Source of the DNA: PVC group bacterium | Lineage (GTDB): Bacteria; Verrucomicrobiota; Kiritimatiellia; CAIKKV01; PXCX01 | DNA: 6,570 nucleotides | Assembly: GCA_003567575.1 (NCBI GenBank) | Contig: PWZG01000534.1 | Location: 1-6,570, forward strand | Direction: 5' to 3' | Shown here: in pieces, positions 1 to 6,570 of the stretch | How the letters are laid out: each line of letters begins with the position of its first letter | How positions within the stretch are numbered: position 1 is the first letter of the stretch | The notes under the pieces: model-generated | Database searches by the model: none | What the model was told of the DNA's origin: nothing | Seen by the model: the letters and a program-made list of their open reading frames with translations, nothing else | Program-made: the position numbers and the translations under genes

Positions 1-68
1 AGCTCAGTTGGTAGAGCAGCTGATTTGTAATCAGCAGGTCGTCGGTTCGAACCCGACAGCCGGCTCCA
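1..68 (+). tRNA. tRNA-Thr (anticodon UGU), 5' end missing
   Basis: This is a threonine tRNA reading ACN codons, cut by the left window edge. The D-arm (GCTC pairing with GAGC), the anticodon stem GCTGA (19-23) with TCAGC (31-35), the anticodon TGT at 26-28, the T-arm GTCGG-TTCGAAC-CCGAC and the 3' acceptor strand AGCCGGC are all visible. They are followed by discriminator T and an encoded CCA ending at 68. The first base shown is tRNA position 9, so the 5' acceptor strand and position 8 lie outside the window. The 3' end is not repeated elsewhere in the window, so no attachment-site duplication is visible here. Confidence 0.95.
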
Positions 69-112
69 GGGAAAAGCCCTGAAAACAGGCGTTATCCGTT
101 GTTTTTGCAGGG
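67..112 (+). other. Overlapping short inverted repeats after the tRNA
   Basis: CAGGG (67-71), CCCTG (77-81) and a second CAGGG (108-112) give two mutually exclusive hairpins. The larger pairs CCCTGAAAAC (77-86) with GTTTTTGCAGGG (101-112), with small bulges. A run of five Ts lies at 102-106, but it does not directly follow a GC-rich stem, so this is at best a weak terminator or processing signal for the tRNA transcript. Part of the first arm is the tRNA CCA end. The role is inferred only. Confidence 0.25.
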
Positions 113-162
113 TATTGCAAGTGCCGCCGCCGCGACGCCTTTCCCCATTGTTTTTCTCTACG

Positions 163-183
163 AATCATTGTCGACAAATGATT
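163..183. promoter_or_regulatory. Near-palindrome centred on GTCGAC, possible operator
   Basis: AATCATT (163-169) and AATGATT (177-183) flank the perfect palindrome GTCGAC (170-175), with one extra A at 176. An overlapping inverted repeat, CGACAAA (172-178) and TTTGTCG (183-189), shares the same DNA. The site lies in the AT-richer part of the intergenic region, about 50 bp upstream of the proposed -35 box of the jet operon. That position would suit an activator or a distal operator more than a classical repressor. No binding protein is encoded in the window, and the function is an inference from symmetry and position. Confidence 0.35.
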
Positions 184-231
184 TTGTCGTATTACGGTCT
201 TCTCAACCAGGCAGAGCGTGCAGAAATGACA

Positions 232-260
232 TTGAACGATTACTCGCGGTCTGATATGAT
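232..260 (+). promoter_or_regulatory. Sigma-70-type promoter of the jet operon
   Basis: A -35 box TTGAAC (232-237, beginning TTGA as in the consensus) is separated by exactly 17 bp from a -10 box TATGAT (255-260, five of six consensus bases). This is the best promoter-like pair seen between the tRNA and jetA, and no other strong promoter interrupts the tight gene cluster downstream. Transcription would begin near 267 and leave an untranslated leader of about 170 nt before the jetA start at 437. The call rests on sequence only. Confidence 0.55.
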
Positions 261-283
261 GTCTCTGAAAGCAACCGACCCGC

Positions 284-315
284 CTTCGCCGAGCCTACGG
301 CGTGGCTTGGCGAAG
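284..315. repeat. Strong 12-bp hairpin in the jet leader, REP-like
   Basis: CTTCGCCGAGCC (284-295) pairs with GGCTTGGCGAAG (304-315) over 12 positions with a single G-T wobble, leaving an 8-nt loop (296-303). A register-shifted alternative pairs CCTTCG (283-288) with CGAAGG (316-321). No T-run follows, so it is unlikely to be an intrinsic terminator. It could be a dispersed palindromic (REP-like) element or an RNA structure in the 5' leader of the operon that affects transcript stability. Only one copy lies in this window, so dispersal is unproven. Confidence 0.5.
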
Positions 316-326
316 CGAAGGTTACC

Positions 327-374
327 CTTGAAGCGTTCGACCTGCACGCCTGACTTCAAGCGTCTCGCTCAGGC
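327..374 (+). other. Second, weaker hairpin pair in the jet leader
   Basis: CTTGAAG (327-333) pairs with CTTCAAG (354-360). A further short stem, GCCTGA (348-353) with TCAGGC (369-374), interleaves with the first, so both could form only as a pseudoknot or as alternatives. Together with the upstream hairpin this makes the leader before jetA unusually structured. No known riboswitch or leader-peptide pattern is recognised. The remaining bases up to the jetA start show only a modest ribosome-binding site. Confidence 0.25.
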
Positions 375-436
375 AGGCGACCGCAGGCAGGGCGAAGCAA
401 TGGATGCTCTTGACGGGGTTTCGACGGAATGACAGC

Positions 437-1882
437 ATGGCGTTTGACTACGAGACATTGGAGTGGTTGCGGCAGACCCATCCGGCCTGGCGACTGCTGA
501 GGGCGCAGCATGCGCCTTTGGTGGCGGCATTTCTGCGCCGGGTATTTGTCGAGCCGAATGTGCGCAATTTGTCGCAGGCCGATCTTGTGGAGGCATTGGA
601 GGACGAGCTGTTCGCCTTGCGCGAGCAGCTCGGGACCGATGCCTTTCCCGGCAACGCGCTGGGATATCTCAATGACTGGGCCGAGAATGACAAGGGCTGG
701 CTGCGGAAGTTCTATCCGGATGACACGGATGAACCGCATTTCGATCTGACACCCGCGACGGAAAAGGCGCTGGCCTGGCTGGAGGGACTGACCGCGCGAT
801 CATTTGTCGGCACCGAGTCGCGCCTGTTGACGCTGTTCGAGCTGCTGCGACAGATGCACGAAGGCAGCGAAACCGATCCCGCGGCGAGAATCGCCGAACT
901 GCAGAAACGGCGTGATGAGCTCGATCAGGAAATCGCCCGCATTCTTGCAGGGGATCTGCCGTTATTGGATGATACGGCATTGAAGGATCGTTTTCAGCAG
1001 TTTTTGCAACTGGCGAGGGAGTTGCTGGCGGACTTTCGCGAGGTGGAAACCAATTTTCGAATGCTCGACCGGCGGGTACGCGAGCGCATCGCACAATGGG
1101 AGGGCGGCAAGGGCGCTCTTCTGGAAGAAATCATGGGCGAGCGCGATGCGATTGCCGACTCCGATCAGGGCAAAAGTTTTCGCGCCTTCTGGGATTTTCT
1201 GATGTCACAATCCCGCCAGGAGGAGTTCAGTCGTTTATTGGAGCAGATCCTCGCCCTGCCCCCGATCGCCGACATGCATCCGGATGCCCGCCTGCAACGG
1301 GTACATTACGACTGGCTGGAAGCCGGCGAGCACACGCAACGCACGGTAGCCCGGCTCTCCGAACAGTTGCGCCGCTTTCTTGACGATCAGGCCTGGCTGG
1401 AAAACCGGCGCATCATGGATATCCTGCGCAACATCGAGAGCCATGCGCTGGCCTTGCGCGAACAAGCGCCTTCGGGACCGTTCATGCCGCTGGACGAAAC
1501 GTCCGCGACGATCGACTTGCCGATGGAACGTCCTCTCTACAAGCCGCCGTTTAAACCGTTGATCGAGGCGCTGGCGCTTGAAGACGGGGATACAGCGGTG
1601 GACATCGGGGCGCTCTACGCGCAAGTGGTGGTTGACCGGGAGGCGTTAAAACGGAATATCCGCCAGGCGCTTCAAGAGAGCAGTCAGGTCACACTGGGCG
1701 AAGTGGTGATGCACAATCCCCTGCGTCACGGACTGGCGGAACTGCTGACGTACCTGCAACTGGCCGGCGAATGGCCTAAAACAGCGGTGGACGATGACGC
1801 GCCGGAACAGATAAGCTGGGATTCGGAAACCGGCGTGACGCGTCGCGCAACGCTGCCGCGCATAATATTGTTGAGGAGTTGA
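437..1882 (+). CDS. jetA: Wadjet protein JetA, MukF-like kleisin (DUF3375)
   Basis: JetA is the kleisin of the Wadjet complex. It bridges the heads of the JetC dimer and recruits JetB, like MukF in MukBEF. The 481-residue product has the usual size and begins MAFDYETLEWLRQTHPAWRLL, the helical N-terminus typical of DUF3375. A short coiled coil follows near residues 149-175 (AELQKRRDELDQEIARI), then a helical middle and a linker around 360-380 (PLYKPPFKP). The C-terminal winged-helix-like part contains HNPLRHGLAELLTYLQLA and ends in RRATLPRIILLRS. I chose the ATG at 437 because a GGA lies 8 nt upstream and the protein then starts in the conserved region. An in-frame ATG at 404 would add 11 residues (MLLTGFRRNDS) with no family resemblance. 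jetB follows after 2 nt. No frameshift or internal stop is seen. Confidence 0.93.
   Translation: MAFDYETLEWLRQTHPAWRLLRAQHAPLVAAFLRRVFVEPNVRNLSQADLVEALEDELFALREQLGTDAFPGNALGYLNDWAENDKGWLRKFYPDDTDEPHFDLTPATEKALAWLEGLTARSFVGTESRLLTLFELLRQMHEGSETDPAARIAELQKRRDELDQEIARILAGDLPLLDDTALKDRFQQFLQLARELLADFREVETNFRMLDRRVRERIAQWEGGKGALLEEIMGERDAIADSDQGKSFRAFWDFLMSQSRQEEFSRLLEQILALPPIADMHPDARLQRVHYDWLEAGEHTQRTVARLSEQLRRFLDDQAWLENRRIMDILRNIESHALALREQAPSGPFMPLDETSATIDLPMERPLYKPPFKPLIEALALEDGDTAVDIGALYAQVVVDREALKRNIRQALQESSQVTLGEVVMHNPLRHGLAELLTYLQLAGEWPKTAVDDDAPEQISWDSETGVTRRATLPRIILLRS
1873..1878 (+). promoter_or_regulatory. Ribosome-binding site of jetB
   Basis: GAGGAG lies 6 nt upstream of the ATG at 1885 and inside the last codons of jetA. 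It decides the start. The in-frame TTG at 1879 directly abuts this site and would leave no spacing, so the ATG is preferred. Confidence 0.75.
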
Positions 1883-1884
1883 TC

Positions 1885-2517
1885 ATGAATGCTGTTAACC
1901 CTGAATCCGTCGCGGCGCTCAAGCCGCCCGACGAGCTTTCGTCCGCTGTGGTGCCGCTGCTCAAGGGCGTGGTGTACCAGGAGGAAAGCCCGGCGGTCTG
2001 GGCGGCGCTGCTGAACCAACAGGCGGGAGTACGCGATTACGTCGCCGTGCTGGGACTGGAACTGATGTTGGACGAGGCGGAAGGCTATGCGTTCCTGCGA
2101 TCCCGGCCCGGAAATGATGACGACAGCGCGACAGCCACCCCGCGCCTGGTGACCCGACGCCAACTCTCCTACGCGGTAAGCCTTTTGCTGGCGCTGCTGC
2201 GCAAGAAGCTGGCCGAATTCGACGCCGGCGGCGGCGATACGCGCCTGATCCTTTCGCGTGATCAAGTGGTGGACCTCGTCCGCATCTTTCTGCCGGCGGG
2301 AAGCAACGAGGTCAAGCTGATCGACCAGATCGACGCCACCTTGAACAAGATTGCCGAGCTGGGGTTTGTCCGTCGCCTGCGCGGTCAGCAACAGATGATC
2401 GAAGTGCGCCGCATTATCAAGGCCTTTGTCGATGCGCAATGGCTTGCCGATTTTGACGACCGGTTGGCGGAATACCGCCGGCAAATCGATCAACCGCCGG
2501 AGGCGACGGATGGCTAA
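1885..2517 (+). CDS. jetB: Wadjet protein JetB, MukE-like KITE subunit (DUF4194)
   Basis: JetB is the small winged-helix (KITE) subunit. It binds the JetA kleisin and DNA, as MukE does in MukBEF, and is part of the loop-extruding motor. The product is 210 residues, normal for DUF4194. It has an N-terminal helix-rich half (VVPLLKGVVYQEESPAVWAAL, then RDYVAVLGLELMLDEAEGYAFL). A C-terminal winged-helix-like half follows (TRRQLSYAVSLLLALLRKKL, then RLILSRDQVVDLVRIFLP, and LIDQIDATLNKIAELGFVRR ending in a strand pair). The domain call comes from recognition of these family patterns and from the gene order between a DUF3375 gene and an SMC gene. Its last 8 bases overlap the start of jetC, which suggests coupled translation and controlled subunit ratios. 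Confidence 0.92.
   Translation: MNAVNPESVAALKPPDELSSAVVPLLKGVVYQEESPAVWAALLNQQAGVRDYVAVLGLELMLDEAEGYAFLRSRPGNDDDSATATPRLVTRRQLSYAVSLLLALLRKKLAEFDAGGGDTRLILSRDQVVDLVRIFLPAGSNEVKLIDQIDATLNKIAELGFVRRLRGQQQMIEVRRIIKAFVDAQWLADFDDRLAEYRRQIDQPPEATDG
2499..2503 (+). promoter_or_regulatory. Ribosome-binding site of jetC
   Basis: GGAGG lies 6 nt upstream of the ATG at 2510 and within the end of jetB. It fixes the jetC start against an upstream in-frame TTG at 2426, which would add 28 arginine-rich residues read out of frame through jetB. Confidence 0.8.
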
Positions 2518-5500
2518 AACCTTTGAACTCGAATTCATGGCCGACGACCGGCTGGCCGGTTTCCGCTTGCAACGGCTGGAGGTTTTCAACTGGGGCACGT
2601 TCGACAGCCATGTCTGGACGCTGCAACTGGACGGCAAGAACTGTCTTCTTACGGGCGAAATCGGCACCGGCAAATCGACGCTGGTAGATGCCGTGACCAC
2701 CCTGCTGGTGCCAAGCTACCGTGTGGCCTACAACAAGGCGGCGGGGGCGGACAGCCGCGAACGTTCGCTGCGTTCCTATGTGCTGGGGTACTACAAATCC
2801 GAACGGCAGGAAACTCTGGGCAGTGTCAAGCCCGTCGCCCTGCGCGACTTCAACAGCTATTCGGTGATCCTGGGCGTCTTTCACAATGCCGGCTACGATA
2901 AGACGGTAACCCTGGCGCAGGTTTTCTGGATGAAAGACGCCGGCGCACAACCCGCCCGCCTGTATACCGCCTGCGAGCGCGAGCTTTCAATCGCCACGGA
3001 CTTTTCCGGTTTCGGACGCGAGATGACCGGACTGCGCAAGCGGTTGCGCGGCAACGGCGTCGAGTTATTCGACAGTTTCCCGCCCTACGGCGCCTGGTTC
3101 CGACGCCGCCTCGGTATCGACAATGAGCAGGCATTGGATCTCTTTCATCAGACCGTTTCGCTCAAATCGGTCGGGAATCTTACCGACTTCGTGCGCAGCC
3201 ACATGCTCGAACCCTTTGATGTCGGCCCGCGCATCGCGGCCCTGATCGGCCATTTCGACGATCTCAACCGCGCGCACGAGGCGGTGCTGAAGGCCAAACG
3301 GCAGGTCGAGATGCTCGACCCGCTGGTGGCCGACTGCGAGCGCTACCGTGAACTGGACCGGGCGGCGGCGGATCTCCGCGCCTGCCGCGAGGCCCTGCGC
3401 CCCTGGTTCGCCACCTTGAAGCGCAATCTATTGGAAAAACGCCTCGTCGCGCTGAATGACGACCTGAACCGGCACCTGACCGCCATCGATCGCCTGGAAC
3501 AACAGCGGCAGAATCAACAGGCGCAGGAACGCGAACTGCGCCGCTCGATTGCCGAGAATGGCGGGGACCGTATCGAAAGCATCGAGGCCGAAATCCGGCA
3601 GCGGCAGGACGAAAAGGAACGCCGTCGGCAAAAAGCCGACCGCTACGAGGAACTGGTCAGGCAATTGGGGCAGACGCCGGCGGAAAGCGAGGAAGCCTTT
3701 CTGCGCCAGCGCGCCGAAATCACAACCTGGCGCGAGGCGGCGGAAGACACCGAAGCGAAAATCCAGAATGACCGGACCCAGGCAGAGGTCGAATTTGCGC
3801 AAGGTCGCCGGGAACACGAGCAGTTGCAACAAGAGATCAAGGGACTCAAGGCACGGGTCAGCAATATCGACCAGGCGCAGATCGAAATGCGACGGACACT
3901 TTGTCAGGCGCTGGCGTTGCCCGAGGACGAGATGCCGTTTGCCGGCGAGCTGCTGCAGGTTCGCGAGGATGAGCGCGATTGGGAAGGCGCGATTGAACGA
4001 TTGCTACACGGGTTCGGCTTATCGCTGCTGGTACCCGACGCGCATTACGCCAAGGTAGCGGCGTGGGTCGACCGCACGCATCTGCGTGGGCGGCTGGTCT
4101 ACTTTCGGGTGCGGGATGGTGTCGGCGGCAAACCGCCGGCGCTGCATGGCGACTCGTTGGTGCGCAAGCTGCAACTTAAACCCGATACCCCGTTCTATGA
4201 CTGGATCGAGCGGGAGGTGGCGCACCGGTTCGACATCGCCTGCTGTACGTCGCAGGAACAATTCCGCCGCGAGACGCGGGCGATCACCCCCGCCGGCCAA
4301 ATCAAGGCGCCCGGCGAACGCCACGAAAAGGATGATCGCCACCGGATCGATGACCGGCGCCGCTACGTCCTGGGCTGGAGCAATGTCTCAAAAATTGCCG
4401 CGCTGGAAAAAGAAGCCGCTCAACAAGAAGCCAGACTGGCTGGCCTTGCCGGAAAAATCGGCGCGTTGCAGCAGGAACAATCCGCTCTCAAAGACCGGCT
4501 CTCGATCCTTTCAAAGCTGGGCGAATACCCTGATTTCCGCGACCTCGACTGGAAGCCGGTGGCGCTTGCCATTGCCCGGCTTGAGACCGAGCGGCGGGAA
4601 TTGGAAGCCGCCTCCGACCTGCTCAAGACCCTGACGGCCCAATTAAGCGCCATTGAAAAGGATTTGCGGGGTACTGAGGATCAACTCAAGGAACGCAACG
4701 ATAAACGCGCCCGGACCGAACAGAAGATCAGCGACGCGACCGATCTGCACCGGCAGGCGGAAGCCTTGCTGGCCGACACCGACGAAGCGACACTCCAGCG
4801 TTTTGCTCCGCTGCAAGCCATGCGCGCGGATGCGCTGGGCGAAGCGGCGCTCACCGTGGAATCCTGCGATAACCGGGAGCGCGAGATGCGCGACTGGCTG
4901 CAGGCTCGGATCGATACGGAAGACAAGCGGCTCGCGAGGGCAAGCGAGAAAATCATCCGGGCAATGACCGAATACAAGCAGACCTGGGTGTTGGAAACCC
5001 GCGAGGTGGATGTCCATATTGACGCCGGCCCCGAGTTCAAGACCATGCTGGACAAGCTCCGGGCCGATGATCTGCCGCGCTTTGAAACCCGGTTCAAGGA
5101 ACTGCTCAACGAAAATACCATTCGCGAAGTGGCAAACTTTCAATCGCAACTGGCGCGCGAACGCGAAACGATCAAGGAGCGCATTGGCCAGATCAACGAA
5201 TCGCTTACGCAGATCGATTACAACACCGGCCGCTACATTCGCCTTGAAGCCCAGTTGAATCCCGACGCCGATATCCGCGAATTTCAGACCGAGCTGCGCG
5301 CCTGTACCGAAGGGGCGCTCACCGGGTCGGAAAACGCACAATATTCGGAAGCAAAGTTCCTGCAAGTCAAACGGATCATCGAACGCTTCCGGGGGCGCGA
5401 GGAATACGCCGACATGGACCGGCGCTGGACGGCCACGGTGACGGATGTGCGCAACTGGTTTGTCTTTGCCGCCAGCGAGCGCTGGCGGGAGGACGACACC

Positions 5501-5875
5501 GAGTACGAACATTATGCCGATTCGGGCGGCAAATCGGGCGGTCAGAAGGAAAAACTGGCCTACACCGTGCTGGCCGCCAGCCTGGCCTACCAGTTCGGGC
5601 TGGAATGGGGCGCCGTGCGGTCACGGTCGTTTCGATTCGTGGTGATCGATGAAGCCTTCGGACGCGGGTCCGACGAGTCGGCCCAGTATGGCTTGCATCT
5701 TTTCGCGCAGCTCAACCTGCAATTGCTGATCGTCACGCCGCTGCAGAAAATTCACATCATCGAGCCATTCGTGGCCGGCGTAGGCTTTGTCCATAACAAG
5801 GAAGGCCGCGACTCGGTGTTGCGCAATCTCAGCATCGAGGAATACCAGGCCGAAAAGCAGAAGGCGCAAGCATGA
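2510..5875 (+). CDS. jetC: Wadjet protein JetC, MukB-like SMC ATPase
   Basis: JetC is the SMC-family motor. Its dimer hydrolyses ATP and, with JetA and JetB, extrudes DNA loops until a small circle is fully reeled in and passed to JetD. The 1121-residue product has the expected split-head layout. The N-terminal head carries Walker A GEIGTGKST (49-57, K55 binding phosphate). A first coiled coil runs from about 255 to 470. A globular hinge (about 475-625) contains ERDWEGAIERLLHGFGLSLL. A second, longer coiled coil runs from about 625 to 960. The C-terminal head has the ABC signature KSGGQ (1008-1012), Walker B FVVIDE (D1047, catalytic E1048) and a following SDES D-loop. All ATPase motifs are intact. 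The ATG at 2510 has a strong ribosome-binding site and overlaps jetB by 8 nt. RecN or SbcC are less likely because of the kleisin and KITE neighbours. Confidence 0.95.
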   Translation: MAKTFELEFMADDRLAGFRLQRLEVFNWGTFDSHVWTLQLDGKNCLLTGEIGTGKSTLVDAVTTLLVPSYRVAYNKAAGADSRERSLRSYVLGYYKSERQETLGSVKPVALRDFNSYSVILGVFHNAGYDKTVTLAQVFWMKDAGAQPARLYTACERELSIATDFSGFGREMTGLRKRLRGNGVELFDSFPPYGAWFRRRLGIDNEQALDLFHQTVSLKSVGNLTDFVRSHMLEPFDVGPRIAALIGHFDDLNRAHEAVLKAKRQVEMLDPLVADCERYRELDRAAADLRACREALRPWFATLKRNLLEKRLVALNDDLNRHLTAIDRLEQQRQNQQAQERELRRSIAENGGDRIESIEAEIRQRQDEKERRRQKADRYEELVRQLGQTPAESEEAFLRQRAEITTWREAAEDTEAKIQNDRTQAEVEFAQGRREHEQLQQEIKGLKARVSNIDQAQIEMRRTLCQALALPEDEMPFAGELLQVREDERDWEGAIERLLHGFGLSLLVPDAHYAKVAAWVDRTHLRGRLVYFRVRDGVGGKPPALHGDSLVRKLQLKPDTPFYDWIEREVAHRFDIACCTSQEQFRRETRAITPAGQIKAPGERHEKDDRHRIDDRRRYVLGWSNVSKIAALEKEAAQQEARLAGLAGKIGALQQEQSALKDRLSILSKLGEYPDFRDLDWKPVALAIARLETERRELEAASDLLKTLTAQLSAIEKDLRGTEDQLKERNDKRARTEQKISDATDLHRQAEALLADTDEATLQRFAPLQAMRADALGEAALTVESCDNREREMRDWLQARIDTEDKRLARASEKIIRAMTEYKQTWVLETREVDVHIDAGPEFKTMLDKLRADDLPRFETRFKELLNENTIREVANFQSQLARERETIKERIGQINESLTQIDYNTGRYIRLEAQLNPDADIREFQTELRACTEGALTGSENAQYSEAKFLQVKRIIERFRGREEYADMDRRWTATVTDVRNWFVFAASERWREDDTEYEHYADSGGKSGGQKEKLAYTVLAASLAYQFGLEWGAVRSRSFRFVVIDEAFGRGSDESAQYGLHLFAQLNLQLLIVTPLQKIHIIEPFVAGVGFVHNKEGRDSVLRNLSIEEYQAEKQKAQA

Positions 5876-6570
5876 ATTGGACGACGCCGACAGATGTGAA
5901 AGCGCAGGTTCTGAAGTTGTGGCAGCGTGGGCTGTTGCTTGCGTCACTGGCGGATGATGAATCGGTGTTCCCAAGACGCCTGACGCTTAAAGGCCCGGAC
6001 TCGCAGGCGCTGAGCGACCGGTTTCCCGAGGTTCGCGATTGGATCGCCGGCCTGACGGCCGCCGCCGGTCATTACCGGATCGAATGGAAAACGGTCCGGC
6101 ATCGGGTGCTGGGCGTCAACCGGGTGCCGACCGGCATCCGGATCGATACGCTGGACGATGCGCTCGGGCTGATCGGCAAGCGTAACGCCGCCGAGACGTT
6201 TGGCATAATGGTGGCGCAGACCCGCCGACAACAACCGCTTCTGGTCCCGTGGCTGGGCAGGCGTCCATTACGGGCGCTGGCCCTGGCGAAGGACTGGCCG
6301 CAACTGCTGGCCATCGTCGCCTGGCTGCAGGCGCATCCGCGCCCGTCCATTTACCTGCGCCAGATCGATCTGCCGGGCGTGCATACCAAGCTGATCGAAA
6401 AGCATCGAGCCGTGCTGGCGGATCTGCTCGATCTTGTCTTGCCCGCCAAGGCCGTTGATGCGGCGCATACCGGCTTAAGCGGATTCTGCCGGCGGTACGG
6501 ATTTCTCGACAAGCCGTTGCGTGTACGCCTGCGCATTCTCGATCCCGCGATACGATTGTTGAACGGGAGC
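5872..6570 (+). CDS. jetD: Wadjet protein JetD, nuclease subunit (DUF3322 part), 3' end outside window
   Basis: JetD is the effector of Wadjet. It resembles the topoisomerase VI A/Spo11 group and cleaves plasmid DNA once JetABC has trapped a small circle. The frame is open from the ATG at 5872 to the last base, giving 233 residues. What is seen is the DUF3322 arm domain: an N-terminal FPRRLTLKGP, then GVNRVPTGIRIDTLDDALGLIG, and the hallmark IYLRQIDLPGVHTKLIEKH at 160-178. RRYGFLDKPLRVRLRILD follows at 207-224. Family members are about 400 residues, so roughly the last 150, with the Toprim-type catalytic domain (DUF2220) and its metal-binding acidic residues, lie beyond the edge. The start overlaps the jetC stop as ATGA (5872-5875), and AGAAGG (5859-5864) lies 7 nt upstream. 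Nothing visible suggests decay. Confidence 0.92.
   Translation, partial: MNWTTPTDVKAQVLKLWQRGLLLASLADDESVFPRRLTLKGPDSQALSDRFPEVRDWIAGLTAAAGHYRIEWKTVRHRVLGVNRVPTGIRIDTLDDALGLIGKRNAAETFGIMVAQTRRQQPLLVPWLGRRPLRALALAKDWPQLLAIVAWLQAHPRPSIYLRQIDLPGVHTKLIEKHRAVLADLLDLVLPAKAVDAAHTGLSGFCRRYGFLDKPLRVRLRILDPAIRLLNGS

Noticed and set aside
284..315. Hairpin as an intrinsic terminator for the tRNA transcript
   Set aside because: No T-run follows the stem, and it lies downstream of a good promoter for jetA.
115..432. Open frame of 105 codons starting at TTG between the tRNA and jetA
   Set aside because: It runs through the proposed promoter and the hairpins, has low-complexity basic composition, no convincing ribosome-binding site and no recognisable domain.
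404..436. Upstream ATG for jetA at 404
   Set aside because: It adds 11 residues unlike the family, while the ATG at 437 has a suitably spaced GGA and starts in the conserved N-terminus.
2426..2509. Upstream TTG start for jetC
   Set aside because: The added 28 residues overlap jetB in another frame, and the ATG at 2510 has a GGAGG at ideal spacing.
1726..2700. Long minus-strand open frame of 324 codons opposite the end of jetA, jetB and the start of jetC
   Set aside because: It crosses three well-supported genes on the other strand. Its composition looks like the mirror of GC-rich coding sequence, and no domain is recognisable.
4643..5512. Minus-strand open frame of 289 codons opposite jetC
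   Set aside because: It lies entirely within the second coiled coil of jetC. Long antisense frames are expected opposite GC-rich, charged coiled-coil sequence.
2510..5875. SbcC, RecN or chromosomal MukB instead of JetC
   Set aside because: The neighbours are DUF3375, DUF4194 and DUF3322 genes, there is no SbcD or MukF/MukE proper, and the length of about 1120 residues fits JetC better than the longer MukB.

Overview
The window carries the 3' part of a tRNA-Thr gene followed by a four-gene plus-strand operon, jetA-jetB-jetC-jetD. This is a type I Wadjet anti-plasmid defence system, related to the MukF-MukE-MukB chromosome condensins. The first three genes are complete and jetD is cut by the right edge. 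The DNA is GC-rich, and the tRNA encodes its own CCA end. This fits a proteobacterium, perhaps beta or gamma, but nothing here fixes the taxon.

Layout: bases 1-68 are the end of tRNA-Thr(UGU). Bases 69-436 hold no credible gene. This stretch is visibly more AT-rich in its middle and contains small inverted repeats just after the tRNA, a near-palindrome around GTCGAC, a good sigma-70-like promoter (TTGAAC, 17 bp, TATGAT) and then a leader of about 170 nt with a strong 12-bp hairpin and a second, weaker one. From 437 to the window end the DNA is continuously coding: jetA (kleisin, DUF3375), jetB (KITE/MukE-like, DUF4194), jetC (SMC-like ATPase) and jetD (DUF3322 arm of the Toprim nuclease subunit). 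The junctions are a 2-nt gap, an 8-nt overlap and a 4-nt ATGA overlap, so the genes are almost certainly co-transcribed and translationally coupled.

How they work together (known from the family): JetA, JetB and JetC form an SMC motor complex that extrudes DNA loops. It recognises small closed circles such as plasmids, and JetD then cleaves them. The window shows an intact ATPase (Walker A, ABC signature, Walker B) and intact JetA and JetB reading frames, so the motor looks functional. The catalytic Toprim part of JetD lies beyond the window and cannot be judged.

The system itself is already described. What may be less well known is local: the defence operon lies directly next to a tRNA gene, and its promoter region has a possible operator and a long structured leader.
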